Source of the DNA: Hyphomicrobiales bacterium | GTDB taxonomy: Bacteria > Pseudomonadota > Alphaproteobacteria > Rhizobiales > Rhizobiaceae | Assembly: GCA_900471925.1 (NCBI GenBank) | Contig: UCGV01000026.1 | Location: forward strand, 248,001-312,000 | Length of the DNA stretch: 64,000 nucleotides | Direction of reading: 5' to 3' | Part shown: in pieces, positions 49,551 through 58,455 of the stretch | How the letters are laid out: every line of letters begins with the position of its first letter | How positions within the stretch are numbered: position 1 is the first letter of the stretch | Notes under the pieces: model-generated | The model's database searches: none | The model's input: the letters and a program-made list of their open reading frames with translations, nothing else | Told to the model about the DNA's origin: nothing | Made by a program: the position numbers and the translations under genes

Positions 49551-50882
49551 CTACTGCGCCGCCTCTTCCGTCATCTTGGCATCCGAAAACACCTGGTTGC
49601 GCCCCTTGTGCTTCGCCATGTAGAGAAACTGATCCGCCGCATTCAGATAGTTCTCGAACGTCTCATAACCGGCGATTTCGGCCACGCCGATCGAGACCGT
49701 CACCGACAGATCCTCGTCGTCGGCCGTCACCGTGAGGCGGGAAATATCCGAGCGGATTTCGTCGCAGAGCTTGGTTGCCGCCGTCGAATCCATCTGCGGA
49801 AATAGAATGGCGAATTCCTCGCCGCCGAGGCGCGAGAGAAGATTGTCGCTGCCTTCAAATATCGTCTGCAGCCTGTTTGCGACAGCCCTCAGCACCCTGT
49901 CGCCGATCTCGTGGCCATAGGTGTCGTTGAGGCGCTTGAAATGGTCGATATCGAGAATGGCAACCGCGCTCGCCATTTTCAGCCGCAGGCAATCGTTCAC
50001 CAGCTTCGGGCCGTTGTCGTAGAAGTAGCGCCTGTTGTAGAGGCCCGTGAGATAATCACAGGCTGCCGCCGCCCGCAGTTGCTTCATCTGCGTCAGCGTC
50101 TCGACATTATTGGCAATGCGGCACTGCAATTCTTCGGCAACGAAGGGCCGATAGACGAAATCGCTGGCGCCCGCCTTCAGGAAACTTGCCGAGAGCATCC
50201 GGTCGTTGGATGAGGAAACGCCGATGACGCGCATCCTGTCGGAGCCGAACCGGTGGCGGATGCGCCGCGTCAGTTCGTAGCCGCTCATGTCGGGCATATG
50301 ATGGTCTGTAACGACAAGTTCGATATCGCCGAAGGTTTCGAGCGCGGCAAGCGCCTCCACGCCGGACCCCGCCTCCACCACCATATATTGCTGGGCCTTC
50401 AAGAGATCGACCAGCACCTGGCGCGCGGAAGGTACGTCATCGACGACGAGCACCCGCGTCTTGCGGTTGGAGATCGCCCTCCGCACGGTCGAGACCAGAT
50501 TGTCGAGGGCGAATTCATTGTCCTTGAGCACATAATCGATGACATTGCGCTCCAGAATGCGGGCGCGCGTGGCGAGATCGAAGGTCGCTGTGAATACGAT
50601 GGTCGGAATATCATGCTCGATCATGCAGTCGAGCGTTTCCCCGTAGGGCGCGTCCGGAAGATTCAGGTCGATGACGGCCATGCTGTAGCCGTGGTTTTCC
50701 TGCGCGAGCGCCTCGTGCAACGCCTTCAGCGAGGAACAGCACACAACACTGAGGTTGAGTTCGGTCTGGAACCGATGCCGGAGAACTGCCGAAAACATCC
50801 GGGAATCCTCAACCAGAAGTATCCGCGTCCCTCCAAGCCGAGGACCGGAACCATCTCGCTGAAATTCCCCCTGGAATGCCAC
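49551..50882 (-). CDS. PleD-like diguanylate cyclase (REC-REC-GGEEF)
   Basis: A 443-residue response regulator. Residues 20-140 are REC1 with phospho-acceptor Asp72 (AVIDLNLPD), and residues 143-262 are REC2 with Asp193 (VVTDHHMPDMSG). Residues 275-430 are the GGDEF domain with GGEEF at 353-357 (LSRLGGEEFAILFPQM) and the substrate-binding DHFKRLNDTYGH. It should make cyclic-di-GMP when phosphorylated. The RXXD product-inhibition site, seven residues before GGEEF in PleD, is not seen (EGSDNLL). The layout REC-REC-GGDEF matches PleD. Its upstream paralogue on the same strand lacks the GGDEF part. Confidence 0.92.
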   Translation of the reverse strand: MAFQGEFQRDGSGPRLGGTRILLVEDSRMFSAVLRHRFQTELNLSVVCCSSLKALHEALAQENHGYSMAVIDLNLPDAPYGETLDCMIEHDIPTIVFTATFDLATRARILERNVIDYVLKDNEFALDNLVSTVRRAISNRKTRVLVVDDVPSARQVLVDLLKAQQYMVVEAGSGVEALAALETFGDIELVVTDHHMPDMSGYELTRRIRHRFGSDRMRVIGVSSSNDRMLSASFLKAGASDFVYRPFVAEELQCRIANNVETLTQMKQLRAAAACDYLTGLYNRRYFYDNGPKLVNDCLRLKMASAVAILDIDHFKRLNDTYGHEIGDRVLRAVANRLQTIFEGSDNLLSRLGGEEFAILFPQMDSTAATKLCDEIRSDISRLTVTADDEDLSVTVSIGVAEIAGYETFENYLNAADQFLYMAKHKGRNQVFSDAKMTEEAAQ

Positions 50883-50957
50883 GATAGTCTATCTCCCCAC
50901 GCGCCAGAAGGGCTCGACTCGCCCTCTTTCATAGCGCGCCGGACGATAACCGAGAGC

Positions 50958-50975
50958 CCCCTTCACGTGAAGGGG
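50958..50975. promoter_or_regulatory. 18-base perfect palindrome upstream of the PleD-like gene
   Basis: CCCCTTCACGTGAAGGGG is a perfect dyad 75 bases upstream of the start of the diguanylate cyclase gene and about 110 bases past the paralogue stop. It may be an operator or a stem in the RNA. No identical copy was noticed elsewhere in the window. Confidence 0.45.
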
Positions 50976-51086
50976 ACAAATACCGGTAGAGACACCTGCG
51001 ATTGCAAAAACATGCATCAGCGTTGCAGAGAACAGGTGCAGGCCGCTCATCAAGCCGCCTGCCACCCACCGGTTGCTGAAGCTCGA

Positions 51087-51917
51087 TCAGGCAACCGCGC
51101 GCTCTCTGCGCATTGTCTGGATCTGCAGCAGCGTATCCAGGTTCTGGTTGACGCGGCAGTAGAATTCCTCGTCGATGAACGGACGCAGCATGAAGTCGTT
51201 GCCGCCGGCCTTCAGGAAGCGTGCCGAAAGCAGGCGGTTCGAAGAGGAGGAAACGCCGATGATGCGCAACTCGTGCGAGCCGATCGAGGCGCGGATGCGG
51301 CGCGTCAGCTCGAAACCGTCGATGTCGGGCATGTTGTAGTCGGTGACCATCAGGCCGATATCGCGGTTGGCCTTGAGGATCTCCAGCGCCTTGGCGCCGT
51401 TCTCGGCGGTGCTGACGCGGAAATTATAGCGCTTCAGGCGGCTGGACAGCAGCGCACGGGCCGTGGCGCTGTCATCGACGATAAGCACGTGATGACGATG
51501 ATTGGTCAGGAAGCGGCAGATCGATTCCGCCAGCAGGTCGACGGCAAAGACATTGTCCTTGAGAATATAGTCGACGATATCCTTGGCGAGCAGCTTGTCG
51601 CGCATGCCCTCATGGAAGGTGCCGGTGAAGACGATCGTCGGGATCGACAAATCGACCAGATATTCCAGCGCCTCGCCGTTTTCTGCCCCCGGCAGGTTGA
51701 TGTTGGAAATTGCGAGCGTGATCGGATCGGAAGACTTATCGTAGGAAAGCTGCAGCTCTTCGAAGCTGCGGCAGATTTCCACCTCGATACCGAAGAGCTC
51801 CATGAGCCGCTTTCCGATCATCGAAGTGAAGACGTTGGAATCTTCAGCGAGGATAATACGTGCGCCGGCAAACATTTCTCCGGAATATTGCATTCCCGAA
51901 ATACCTAGAAACGCCAT
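51087..51917 (-). CDS. Dual-receiver response regulator, REC1 lacking the phospho-Asp
   Basis: A 276-residue protein with two receiver domains and no output module. It is a paralogue of residues 1-265 of the PleD-like protein, aligned nearly end to end (TIVFTGTFHEGMRDKLLAKD vs TIVFTATFDLATRARILERN). In REC1 the acceptor position reads AISNINLPG, so Asn72 replaces Asp. In REC2 it is Asp193 (MVTDYNMPDIDG). It may be a phosphate sink, a dimerisation partner or an adaptor for the cyclase; this is inference. It is 204 bases upstream of the cyclase gene on the same strand. The start at 51917 follows AAAGGTTTGTC. Confidence 0.88.
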   Translation of the reverse strand: MAFLGISGMQYSGEMFAGARIILAEDSNVFTSMIGKRLMELFGIEVEICRSFEELQLSYDKSSDPITLAISNINLPGAENGEALEYLVDLSIPTIVFTGTFHEGMRDKLLAKDIVDYILKDNVFAVDLLAESICRFLTNHRHHVLIVDDSATARALLSSRLKRYNFRVSTAENGAKALEILKANRDIGLMVTDYNMPDIDGFELTRRIRASIGSHELRIIGVSSSSNRLLSARFLKAGGNDFMLRPFIDEEFYCRVNQNLDTLLQIQTMRRERAVA

Positions 51918-52015
51918 GACAAACCTTTAAATGTAAAATGTGTCCCCAAACGAGACGGTTACATGGATTCGTTTGAGTAATTGTTAATCGGGATGTCGCA
52001 GCCGGCTACGAAAAA

Positions 52016-52042
52016 GGCGGCCGATGCTACGGCCGCCCTTTT
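52016..52042. terminator. Bidirectional hairpin terminator
   Basis: GGCGGCCG (52016-52023) pairs with CGGCCGCC (52030-52037); a T-run follows on the plus strand and an A-run precedes it, giving a U-run on the minus strand too. It lies 50 bases past the stop of the GcvT-family gene on the minus strand, which it most likely ends. Confidence 0.8.
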
Positions 52043-52089
52043 CTTCTTCATATACTTAAGAAAACATAGAACCTATGCATGGCCCCGCG

Positions 52090-54603
52090 CTAGGCGCGCA
52101 GTGCGGCATTCTCCGCATCGAACGGGCTCTCGCCGACAACGGTCGCATTATAGGTCGTGCCGAGGATCTTGATCTTCAGCTTCGTGCCTTCCTTGGCGTA
52201 GTCGGGCCGTAGCATGGCAAGCGCCAGCGAGCGGTTGATGCGGAAGCCGAAGGTGCCGTTGGTGGCACGGCCGACAAGCTCGCCCGCCTCGTTGTAGATC
52301 GCCTCGGAGCCCCGCGCATCGACATCATTGCCGGTCTCGACCACCAGCGTCGCAAAATTCCACTTCAGGCCCTTTTCCTTGTAGGAGAGCAGGCCCTCGC
52401 GGCCGAGGAATTCCTTCTCCGGCTTGATGAAGCGGTCGAGGCCGGATTCATAGGCATTGTATTCGATCGACATTTCGCGCGGGATCAGGCGGTAGGATTT
52501 TTCCACCGACATGGAGAGCATGGCACGGATGCCGAAGGGCTTGATGCCGAATTCGGCGCCGGCTTCCATCAGCTTGTCGAAGATGTAGTTCTGCATCTCG
52601 ATCGGGTGATGCAGCTCCCAGCCGAGCTCGCCGACGAAATTGACGCGCAGCGCATGGGCGCTGGCCGCGCCGACTGAGATCTCCTTGCCCGAGAGCCAGG
52701 GGAAATCCTTGTTGTCGAGGCTGGTGCGCGTCAGCTTCTTCAGCACATCGCGGGACTTCGGGCCGGCAAGCACCAGCACGCCCCAGGCCTGCGTGATCGG
52801 CGTGAACTTGACGCTGCCGTCTGCCGGCAGGAGCTTGCGCATGTAGTCGTGGTCATGCGCCTCATAGGCGCCGGCCGAGACGAGGTAGAAGGTGCCGGGC
52901 GCGCTTTCATAGACGGTGAATTCCGCGCGCACGCCGCCTTCTTTGGTCAGCATGTGGCAGAGGGCGATACGGCCGCGCTTCTTCGGGATCGCATTGGCGA
53001 AGATCGATTCCAGCCATGCACGCGCACCAGGCCCGGTGACCAGCGCCTTGGCGAAGGCCGACATATCGAGCACGCCGACATTCTTGTTGACGTTCGCCAC
53101 TTCGTTGCCGACATGCTCGAAATAGTTCGAGCGGCGGAACGACCATTTTTCCAGGATACGGCCGTCTTCGGTCGGTTCCGAATGATTGTGGTTGGTCAGC
53201 ACATCGGCGCCGACGCCGATCTGGTCCTTCGGCAGGTCATAGCCCTCAGGCGCAAACCAGTTGGCACGCTCCCAGCCGTAGACGGAGCCGAACACGGCGC
53301 CGAGCGACTTCAGACGATCATAGACCGGCGTCGTCTTCAAAGGACGGGCGGCGGCGCGCTCTTCGTCCGGATAGTGCATGGTGAAGACATTGGCATAGGC
53401 TTCCTCGTTCTTGGCGATGAGGTAGCCTTCCTTGGCATAGGGGCCGAAACGGCGCGGATCGACGCCCATCATGTCGACGGTCGGCTCGCCATCGACGATC
53501 CATTCGGCAAGCTGCCAGCCGGCGCCGCCGGCGGCGGTAATGCCGAAGGAATGGCCTTCGTTCAGCCAGAAGTTCTTCAGCCCCGGGGCAGGACCGACGA
53601 TCGGATTGCCATCGGGCGTATAGGCGATGGCGCCGTTATAGACCTTCTTGATGCCGACTTCACCGAAAGCCGGCACGCGGGCGATCGCCGTTTCGATATG
53701 CGGCATCAGGCGATCCAGCTCTTCCTGGAACAGCTCGTATTCGCTGTCGTCGGAGGGGCCGTTGACATAACAGACCGGCGCACCCTGCTCGTAAGGTCCA
53801 AGCAGCAACCCGCCATTTTCCTCGCGCATGTACCAGGCACTGTCGGCCTCACGCAGCACACCCATTTCCGGCAGCCCCTTGGCCTTGCGGGCCAGGATAT
53901 CGGGATGCGGCTCTGTGACGATATACTGGTGCTCGACCGGGATGACCGGAATGTTGATGCCGACCATCTCGCCAGTCTTGCGGGCAAAGTTGCCGGTGCA
54001 GGAGATGATATGTTCGGCGGTGATCTCACCCTTGTCCGTCGTCACCTTCCAGAGCCCGTCTGCCTGCTGCTCGATCGCGGTCACCGTCGTGTTGCGGTAG
54101 ATCGTGGCACCGCGGTCGCGCGCACCCTTGGCAAGCGCCTGTGTGAGGTCGGCCGGCTGGATATAGCCGTCGTCGGGATGCTGGATGGCGCCGAGCAGGC
54201 CATCGGTCTCACAGAGCGGCCAGATTTCCTTCACCTGCTCGGGCGTCAGGATATTGACCTTCACGCCGATAGTCTCGGCAATGCCGGCATAATACATGAA
54301 CTCGTCCCAGCGGTCTTTGGTGCGGGCGAGACGGATGTTGGAGACCTGGCTGAAACCGACATTCATGCCGGTCTCTTCCTGAAGCTCCTGATAGAAGCGG
54401 ACGGAGTATTTATGGATCTGGCCGACCGAATAGCTCATGTTGAAGAGCGGCAGCAGGCCCGCCGCATGCCAGGTCGAGCCTGACGTCAGCTCCTTGCGCT
54501 CGATGAGCACGCTGTCGCCCCATCCCTTCTTCGCAAGGTGATAGAGCGTCGAGACGCCGACCACGCCGCCGCCGATGACCACTGCCCGCGCATGTGACTT
54601 CAT
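52090..54603 (-). CDS. FAD-dependent dimethylglycine/sarcosine dehydrogenase-like protein with GcvT domain
   Basis: An 837-residue protein. Residues 5-400 are a DAO-type FAD domain (AVVIGGGVVGVSTLYHLAKK); SGSTWHAAGLLPLF holds the His that binds FAD covalently in relatives. The rest is a GcvT/aminomethyltransferase domain (LDMSAFAKALVTGPGARAWL; FGIRAMLSMSVEKSYRLIPR). Relatives demethylate dimethylglycine or sarcosine and pass the carbon to tetrahydrofolate. The start is ATG 54601-54603. It stands alone. The substrate is not settled by sequence; dimethylglycine is likely because of length and domain order. Confidence 0.9.
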   Translation of the reverse strand: MKSHARAVVIGGGVVGVSTLYHLAKKGWGDSVLIERKELTSGSTWHAAGLLPLFNMSYSVGQIHKYSVRFYQELQEETGMNVGFSQVSNIRLARTKDRWDEFMYYAGIAETIGVKVNILTPEQVKEIWPLCETDGLLGAIQHPDDGYIQPADLTQALAKGARDRGATIYRNTTVTAIEQQADGLWKVTTDKGEITAEHIISCTGNFARKTGEMVGINIPVIPVEHQYIVTEPHPDILARKAKGLPEMGVLREADSAWYMREENGGLLLGPYEQGAPVCYVNGPSDDSEYELFQEELDRLMPHIETAIARVPAFGEVGIKKVYNGAIAYTPDGNPIVGPAPGLKNFWLNEGHSFGITAAGGAGWQLAEWIVDGEPTVDMMGVDPRRFGPYAKEGYLIAKNEEAYANVFTMHYPDEERAAARPLKTTPVYDRLKSLGAVFGSVYGWERANWFAPEGYDLPKDQIGVGADVLTNHNHSEPTEDGRILEKWSFRRSNYFEHVGNEVANVNKNVGVLDMSAFAKALVTGPGARAWLESIFANAIPKKRGRIALCHMLTKEGGVRAEFTVYESAPGTFYLVSAGAYEAHDHDYMRKLLPADGSVKFTPITQAWGVLVLAGPKSRDVLKKLTRTSLDNKDFPWLSGKEISVGAASAHALRVNFVGELGWELHHPIEMQNYIFDKLMEAGAEFGIKPFGIRAMLSMSVEKSYRLIPREMSIEYNAYESGLDRFIKPEKEFLGREGLLSYKEKGLKWNFATLVVETGNDVDARGSEAIYNEAGELVGRATNGTFGFRINRSLALAMLRPDYAKEGTKLKIKILGTTYNATVVGESPFDAENAALRA

Positions 54604-54808
54604 GGAGAAAATACCCTCTTTTATCGAATGCCCGGCAGCCCATACCGAACGCACTATTGTCGCGAACTATGCCGCGAGGCATGCGCCATCAGAGGCCTGT
54701 TTACGACATGGGAAAAGCTTGCCGCGACGAGGCGCAAATAGACAAGCGTCAATCGACGTGAGGCTCAAAATTTCATGAAAATCGGCTGCGGCGGGTCCGT
54801 TGCCGTCA

Positions 54809-55084
54809 TCACTTGATGACGGCGGAACCCTTGACAATCTCGATCGTCTCGTCGCCGGAAAGGCCGATACGGTCGCCGTCAGGCGTCGTCATGAAGCAGC
54901 CGGATGGGCAGAATTTTTCCGATGCGCCGGCATCGACGACGACTTCCACGCGGTTGCCGCTCTCGGTGACCGAGAGCACGACCGGGACCGCGTCCTTGTT
55001 GGTGACGGAGGCTGCCTGCACCAAGGGTGCAGCGGAAAGGAGAAGAAGGAATGCGACTGCAGAACGTGCCACACCGTGCGACAT
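54809..55084 (-). CDS. Small exported protein of unknown function
   Basis: A 91-residue protein with a signal peptide (residues 1-24, ending PLVQAASV). The mature part has a short β-pattern (AVPVVLSVTESGNRVEVVV) and a cysteine pair in EKFCPSGCFM, then DGDRIGLSGDETIEIVKGSA. No family is recognised. The RBS is GGGAGGG about 11 bases from the ATG at 55082-55084. It is between the dehydrogenase gene and the MscS gene; co-transcription with the latter (102 bases upstream of it on the same strand) is possible. Confidence 0.72.
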   Translation of the reverse strand: MSHGVARSAVAFLLLLSAAPLVQAASVTNKDAVPVVLSVTESGNRVEVVVDAGASEKFCPSGCFMTTPDGDRIGLSGDETIEIVKGSAVIK

Positions 55085-55185
55085 AGGCTTTACGCCCTCC
55101 CCTGGAGCGCTCGTCGCTGCGCCTGCAGCGATCGATTGCCCAAGGTTATAGCGCAGGATCCGTGAATGAGCGCTGAATGCCCCGT

Positions 55186-57774
55186 TCAGCCTTTGATCTT
55201 GCCATCAGCCGTCTTGCCGCGCAGCTGCCGTACCGGCTGCTCTTCTTCGATTGCCTCGTCGATTTCCTCGACCTCGGCAGGCTCCGGCTTTACCGGCTTC
55301 TGGACGAGCACCTTCTCCGCCTCGGCATTGGCCTGGCGGTGGATGGTCAGATCGCTCTGCGGCAGCGGGATCTCGATGCCTTCGGCGCGGAAACGATTGA
55401 GGATCTCGATCCTCAGATTGTTGCGCACCGTCAACCCGTCGCCCATGTCGGCCAGGAAGAAGCGCAGTTCGAAATCCAGCGAGTAAGGGCCGAAGCGCAG
55501 GAATTCCACATGCGGCTCGGGATTGCGCAGGATCAGCGGCACGGCGGCCGTCAGTTCCAGCAGGATATCCATCACCTTGCGCGGATCGGCCTCGTAGCTG
55601 ACGGAAACCGGGATTTCCGAGCGGCCGAGCTTGTTGCGATGCGTCCAGTTGCCGACGAGCCCGTTGATGAGATCGGAATTCGGCACGATGATCGACTGCT
55701 TGCGGAAGGTCTCAATTTCGGTGGCGCGCACAGAGATGCGCTTGACGATACCTTCGGCCGTACCGGAAACGACGTGGTCGCCCACCTTGAACGGGCGCTC
55801 GACCAGCAGGATGAGGCCGGAGACGAAGTTCGACACGATATTCTGCAGGCCGAAACCGATACCGACCGACAGTGCCGAAGCAACGAGCGCCAGGTTCGAC
55901 AGGTCGATACCCGCCGCCGACACGCCGAAGATCGCTGCCACGCCGACGCCGAGATAGCCGATGCCGGTCTTGACGGAATTGCGCACGCCGAGATCGACAT
56001 GGCTGCGCGCCATGACATTGCTATCAAGCCATTTCTGCACCCAGCGGGTCGCGAGATAACCGCCGGCAAAGAGCAGGATGCCGGTGAAGATGCCGAGCAG
56101 CGAAATGCTGATGCCGCCAAGCCGCACTTCCGTAAACAGCCGGTAGGCGAGCAGCTGCAGATCCTGCACATGGAAGCCCCAGAGAAGCAGGATCAGCGGA
56201 ATGCCGGTCAGAAGCGCCACCGCATAGATCAGCAGGCCAACGACCAGCCCCACCTGATCGATCGCGACATCGCCGAGCTTGAAGCGGGTCTGCAGGAAAC
56301 GGCCGAGGAACGTATCGGCGAAATTGTCCTGCCGCGAGATCGCCTTGCCGAGCAGCAAGCCGATATAGGTCGTCACCATGATGGCGCTGGTGATGATGAG
56401 CTGCGTGGCGATGAAGCGCGCCAGCCCCACATAGCCTGACAGCGCCGTCAGGATCAGCCCCGCACCGAAGATGCGAAGAAGGATCGCCATGCCGCGCGGC
56501 CAGCGGCGGCCCGGTGCATCGGGATCGCCGCTCTTTGCCAGCATCGGCTTGCCGAAGGAAACGGCGATCAGGATCAGGCCGATGATGAGCGCCGCAAACA
56601 GGCTGCGCACCACGGTAACGACGAGCGGCGAACCCATCGCCTCGCTGACCGTGCCGAAGAGATAATCGAGCGCATTGACGACAGCCATGGCGACCAGGCA
56701 ATAGCCGACCGAACGCGCGCCGAGGTTCGACAGATGAACCAGTCGCCAGGATGGCTCATTCGGCGCGAAGATCGCATTGACGAAGCGGCCGACGAAATAG
56801 ACGAGACCGATCGAGCCGAACAGTGCCGCGATCACGGGCGTGATGTCGGGCCGTAGCACGTTGAAGCCGTCGAGGAAGATGAAGCATGTGACGAGCAGCA
56901 CGCTGAGCGCCGCCGTACGGATCAGGGTCGACCAGAAGGCGAAGGCGAGACGGCTGATATAGGACGGCTGTTCGACGCTTTCGTTGCGCCTGAGATACTG
57001 GCCGAACACCCGGTAGCTGCCGGAGAGCAGGATCAGCGCCGTTCCGAGCGACAGGAAGATCGCGGCAAACAGCGGGAAGCGCTTGAACTTCCACACGAAG
57101 GTGATCCAGCTCGACAGGGCCTGCGAAAACTCGCCCACCTCATGCACGAAGGCGCTGCCCGCGTCGTCGAGAACCGAGATGGAAATATCGGTGCGCCGCA
57201 GCAGCGTTGCCGCGAAGAGCTGGCGGCGGGTGGCCGTGATCTCGTTGGAAACCTTGGTGATGGCGATCGACAGGTTTTCCGCGTCACCCGTCACGGCATT
57301 GATCTGCGAGCGCTCCGTCGTCAGCGCGTTGCGCTCGTCGGTAACGATCTGCGCTTCCGGCGGCTGCCCGTCCTTCGGTGGTTCGCCAAGCTCGGCAAGA
57401 CGGTTCTTGATCTGGTCAAAACGCGGACGCAGGCTGACGGATGTGGCGATGACCGAGCGGCCGAGTTCGTCGGCCTTGCTCGCAAGCCCGACCAGCGCGT
57501 CATCATCATCGGCACTCTGCTTGACGCTGGCCTGAAGTCCGGCAAGGTCGCTCTTGGCTTTCTCGATATCCTTCAGCGCCTGATCGAGCGTGCCATTGGC
57601 AAGCGGCGCTTCGGCAGCGGCCGGAGCCTGTGGCTGGGCGGCGGGCGTCTGTGCCTGAGTTTGCGTCTGGGCCTGGGGCGCCTGTGCAAAGGCGGCACCG
57701 CCATCGAGATGCAGGCCGGCAGCAGCCAGCGACAGCAGAAGAACGGTGCGAAGCAGCCAGTGTGTCAAGCGCAA
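55186..57774 (-). CDS. Large MscS-family mechanosensitive channel with DUF3772
   Basis: An 862-residue inner-membrane protein. A signal peptide (residues 1-30) is followed by a Gln/Ala/Pro-rich segment and a periplasmic helical DUF3772-like domain (about 60-200). Then come roughly nine to eleven transmembrane segments and the MscS core: GIGFGLQNIVSNFVSGLILL in the pore-lining helix region, VERPFKVGDHV, and PNSDLINGLVGNWT in the β-domain. It releases solutes under hypo-osmotic stress or modulates membrane tension. It is the last gene before DUF924 on the same strand, 90 bases away. Confidence 0.92.
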   Translation of the reverse strand: MRLTHWLLRTVLLLSLAAAGLHLDGGAAFAQAPQAQTQTQAQTPAAQPQAPAAAEAPLANGTLDQALKDIEKAKSDLAGLQASVKQSADDDDALVGLASKADELGRSVIATSVSLRPRFDQIKNRLAELGEPPKDGQPPEAQIVTDERNALTTERSQINAVTGDAENLSIAITKVSNEITATRRQLFAATLLRRTDISISVLDDAGSAFVHEVGEFSQALSSWITFVWKFKRFPLFAAIFLSLGTALILLSGSYRVFGQYLRRNESVEQPSYISRLAFAFWSTLIRTAALSVLLVTCFIFLDGFNVLRPDITPVIAALFGSIGLVYFVGRFVNAIFAPNEPSWRLVHLSNLGARSVGYCLVAMAVVNALDYLFGTVSEAMGSPLVVTVVRSLFAALIIGLILIAVSFGKPMLAKSGDPDAPGRRWPRGMAILLRIFGAGLILTALSGYVGLARFIATQLIITSAIMVTTYIGLLLGKAISRQDNFADTFLGRFLQTRFKLGDVAIDQVGLVVGLLIYAVALLTGIPLILLLWGFHVQDLQLLAYRLFTEVRLGGISISLLGIFTGILLFAGGYLATRWVQKWLDSNVMARSHVDLGVRNSVKTGIGYLGVGVAAIFGVSAAGIDLSNLALVASALSVGIGFGLQNIVSNFVSGLILLVERPFKVGDHVVSGTAEGIVKRISVRATEIETFRKQSIIVPNSDLINGLVGNWTHRNKLGRSEIPVSVSYEADPRKVMDILLELTAAVPLILRNPEPHVEFLRFGPYSLDFELRFFLADMGDGLTVRNNLRIEILNRFRAEGIEIPLPQSDLTIHRQANAEAEKVLVQKPVKPEPAEVEEIDEAIEEEQPVRQLRGKTADGKIKG

Positions 57775-57864
57775 GAAGTCCCCGCGTGGATTCGTCTGAA
57801 GATTAAGATGACCGCTTTTATAGGAAAGAAAGGCGACAGAAAGGCGGAAACGCCGCCAAAATGC

Positions 57865-58425
57865 TCAGAAACCGGAACCGGGGCGCGCGAGATAGGCAAG
57901 TTCCGCCTCGCTCGACGGCCGGCCGACGATGGCATTGCGGTGCGGGAAGCGCCCATAGGTGGCAATAACCTCGCGGTGGCGGATCGCGTAATCATGGTAT
58001 TCCTCGTCGCCCAGCGCCGCAAACAACGCCACCGAACGATCCTGCTCCGCCAGATCCTCCGCATGTTCGAACGGCATGTAGAAGAAGGTTCGCTTGACGC
58101 CCTCCACGGCCTGATCGGCGCCTGCGGCGAGCGCGAGCTTCGCCTCGCGCAGCGCCAGTCCGTCGGTCGCAAAGGCAAGTGGGGTGGCCCGGTAGATGTT
58201 GCGCGGAAACTGGTCGAGTACGATGACGGCGGCAAGCCGGTGCTCCGGGCTCGCGCGCCATTCCTCGGTCGCCTCGAGGGCAAGCGCGAGATGCGTTGCG
58301 GCAAAGCGCGTCCGGATTTCCTGGTCCAGCTCGACATTCTTGCTGAACCACTCCTTCCGGCCGCAACGAACGAACCAGAAATCGTAGACTTCATCGGGCG
58401 TGCAGACGCCGTCCCTGTTCATCAT
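57865..58425 (-). CDS. DUF924-family protein
   Basis: A 186-residue soluble helical protein matching DUF924: VYDFWFVRCGRKEWFSKN near the start, VIVLDQFPRNIYRATPLAFA in the middle and FYMPFEHAEDLAEQDRSVAL. The fold is TPR-like and its function is not known. It is near a histidine-kinase gene (30 bases away, same strand) and upstream of the MscS gene. There are no signs of a signal peptide. Confidence 0.88.
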   Translation of the reverse strand: MMNRDGVCTPDEVYDFWFVRCGRKEWFSKNVELDQEIRTRFAATHLALALEATEEWRASPEHRLAAVIVLDQFPRNIYRATPLAFATDGLALREAKLALAAGADQAVEGVKRTFFYMPFEHAEDLAEQDRSVALFAALGDEEYHDYAIRHREVIATYGRFPHRNAIVGRPSSEAELAYLARPGSGF

Positions 58426-58455
58426 GCTCCCCCAAGCTTTTGTATTTGAAATGTC

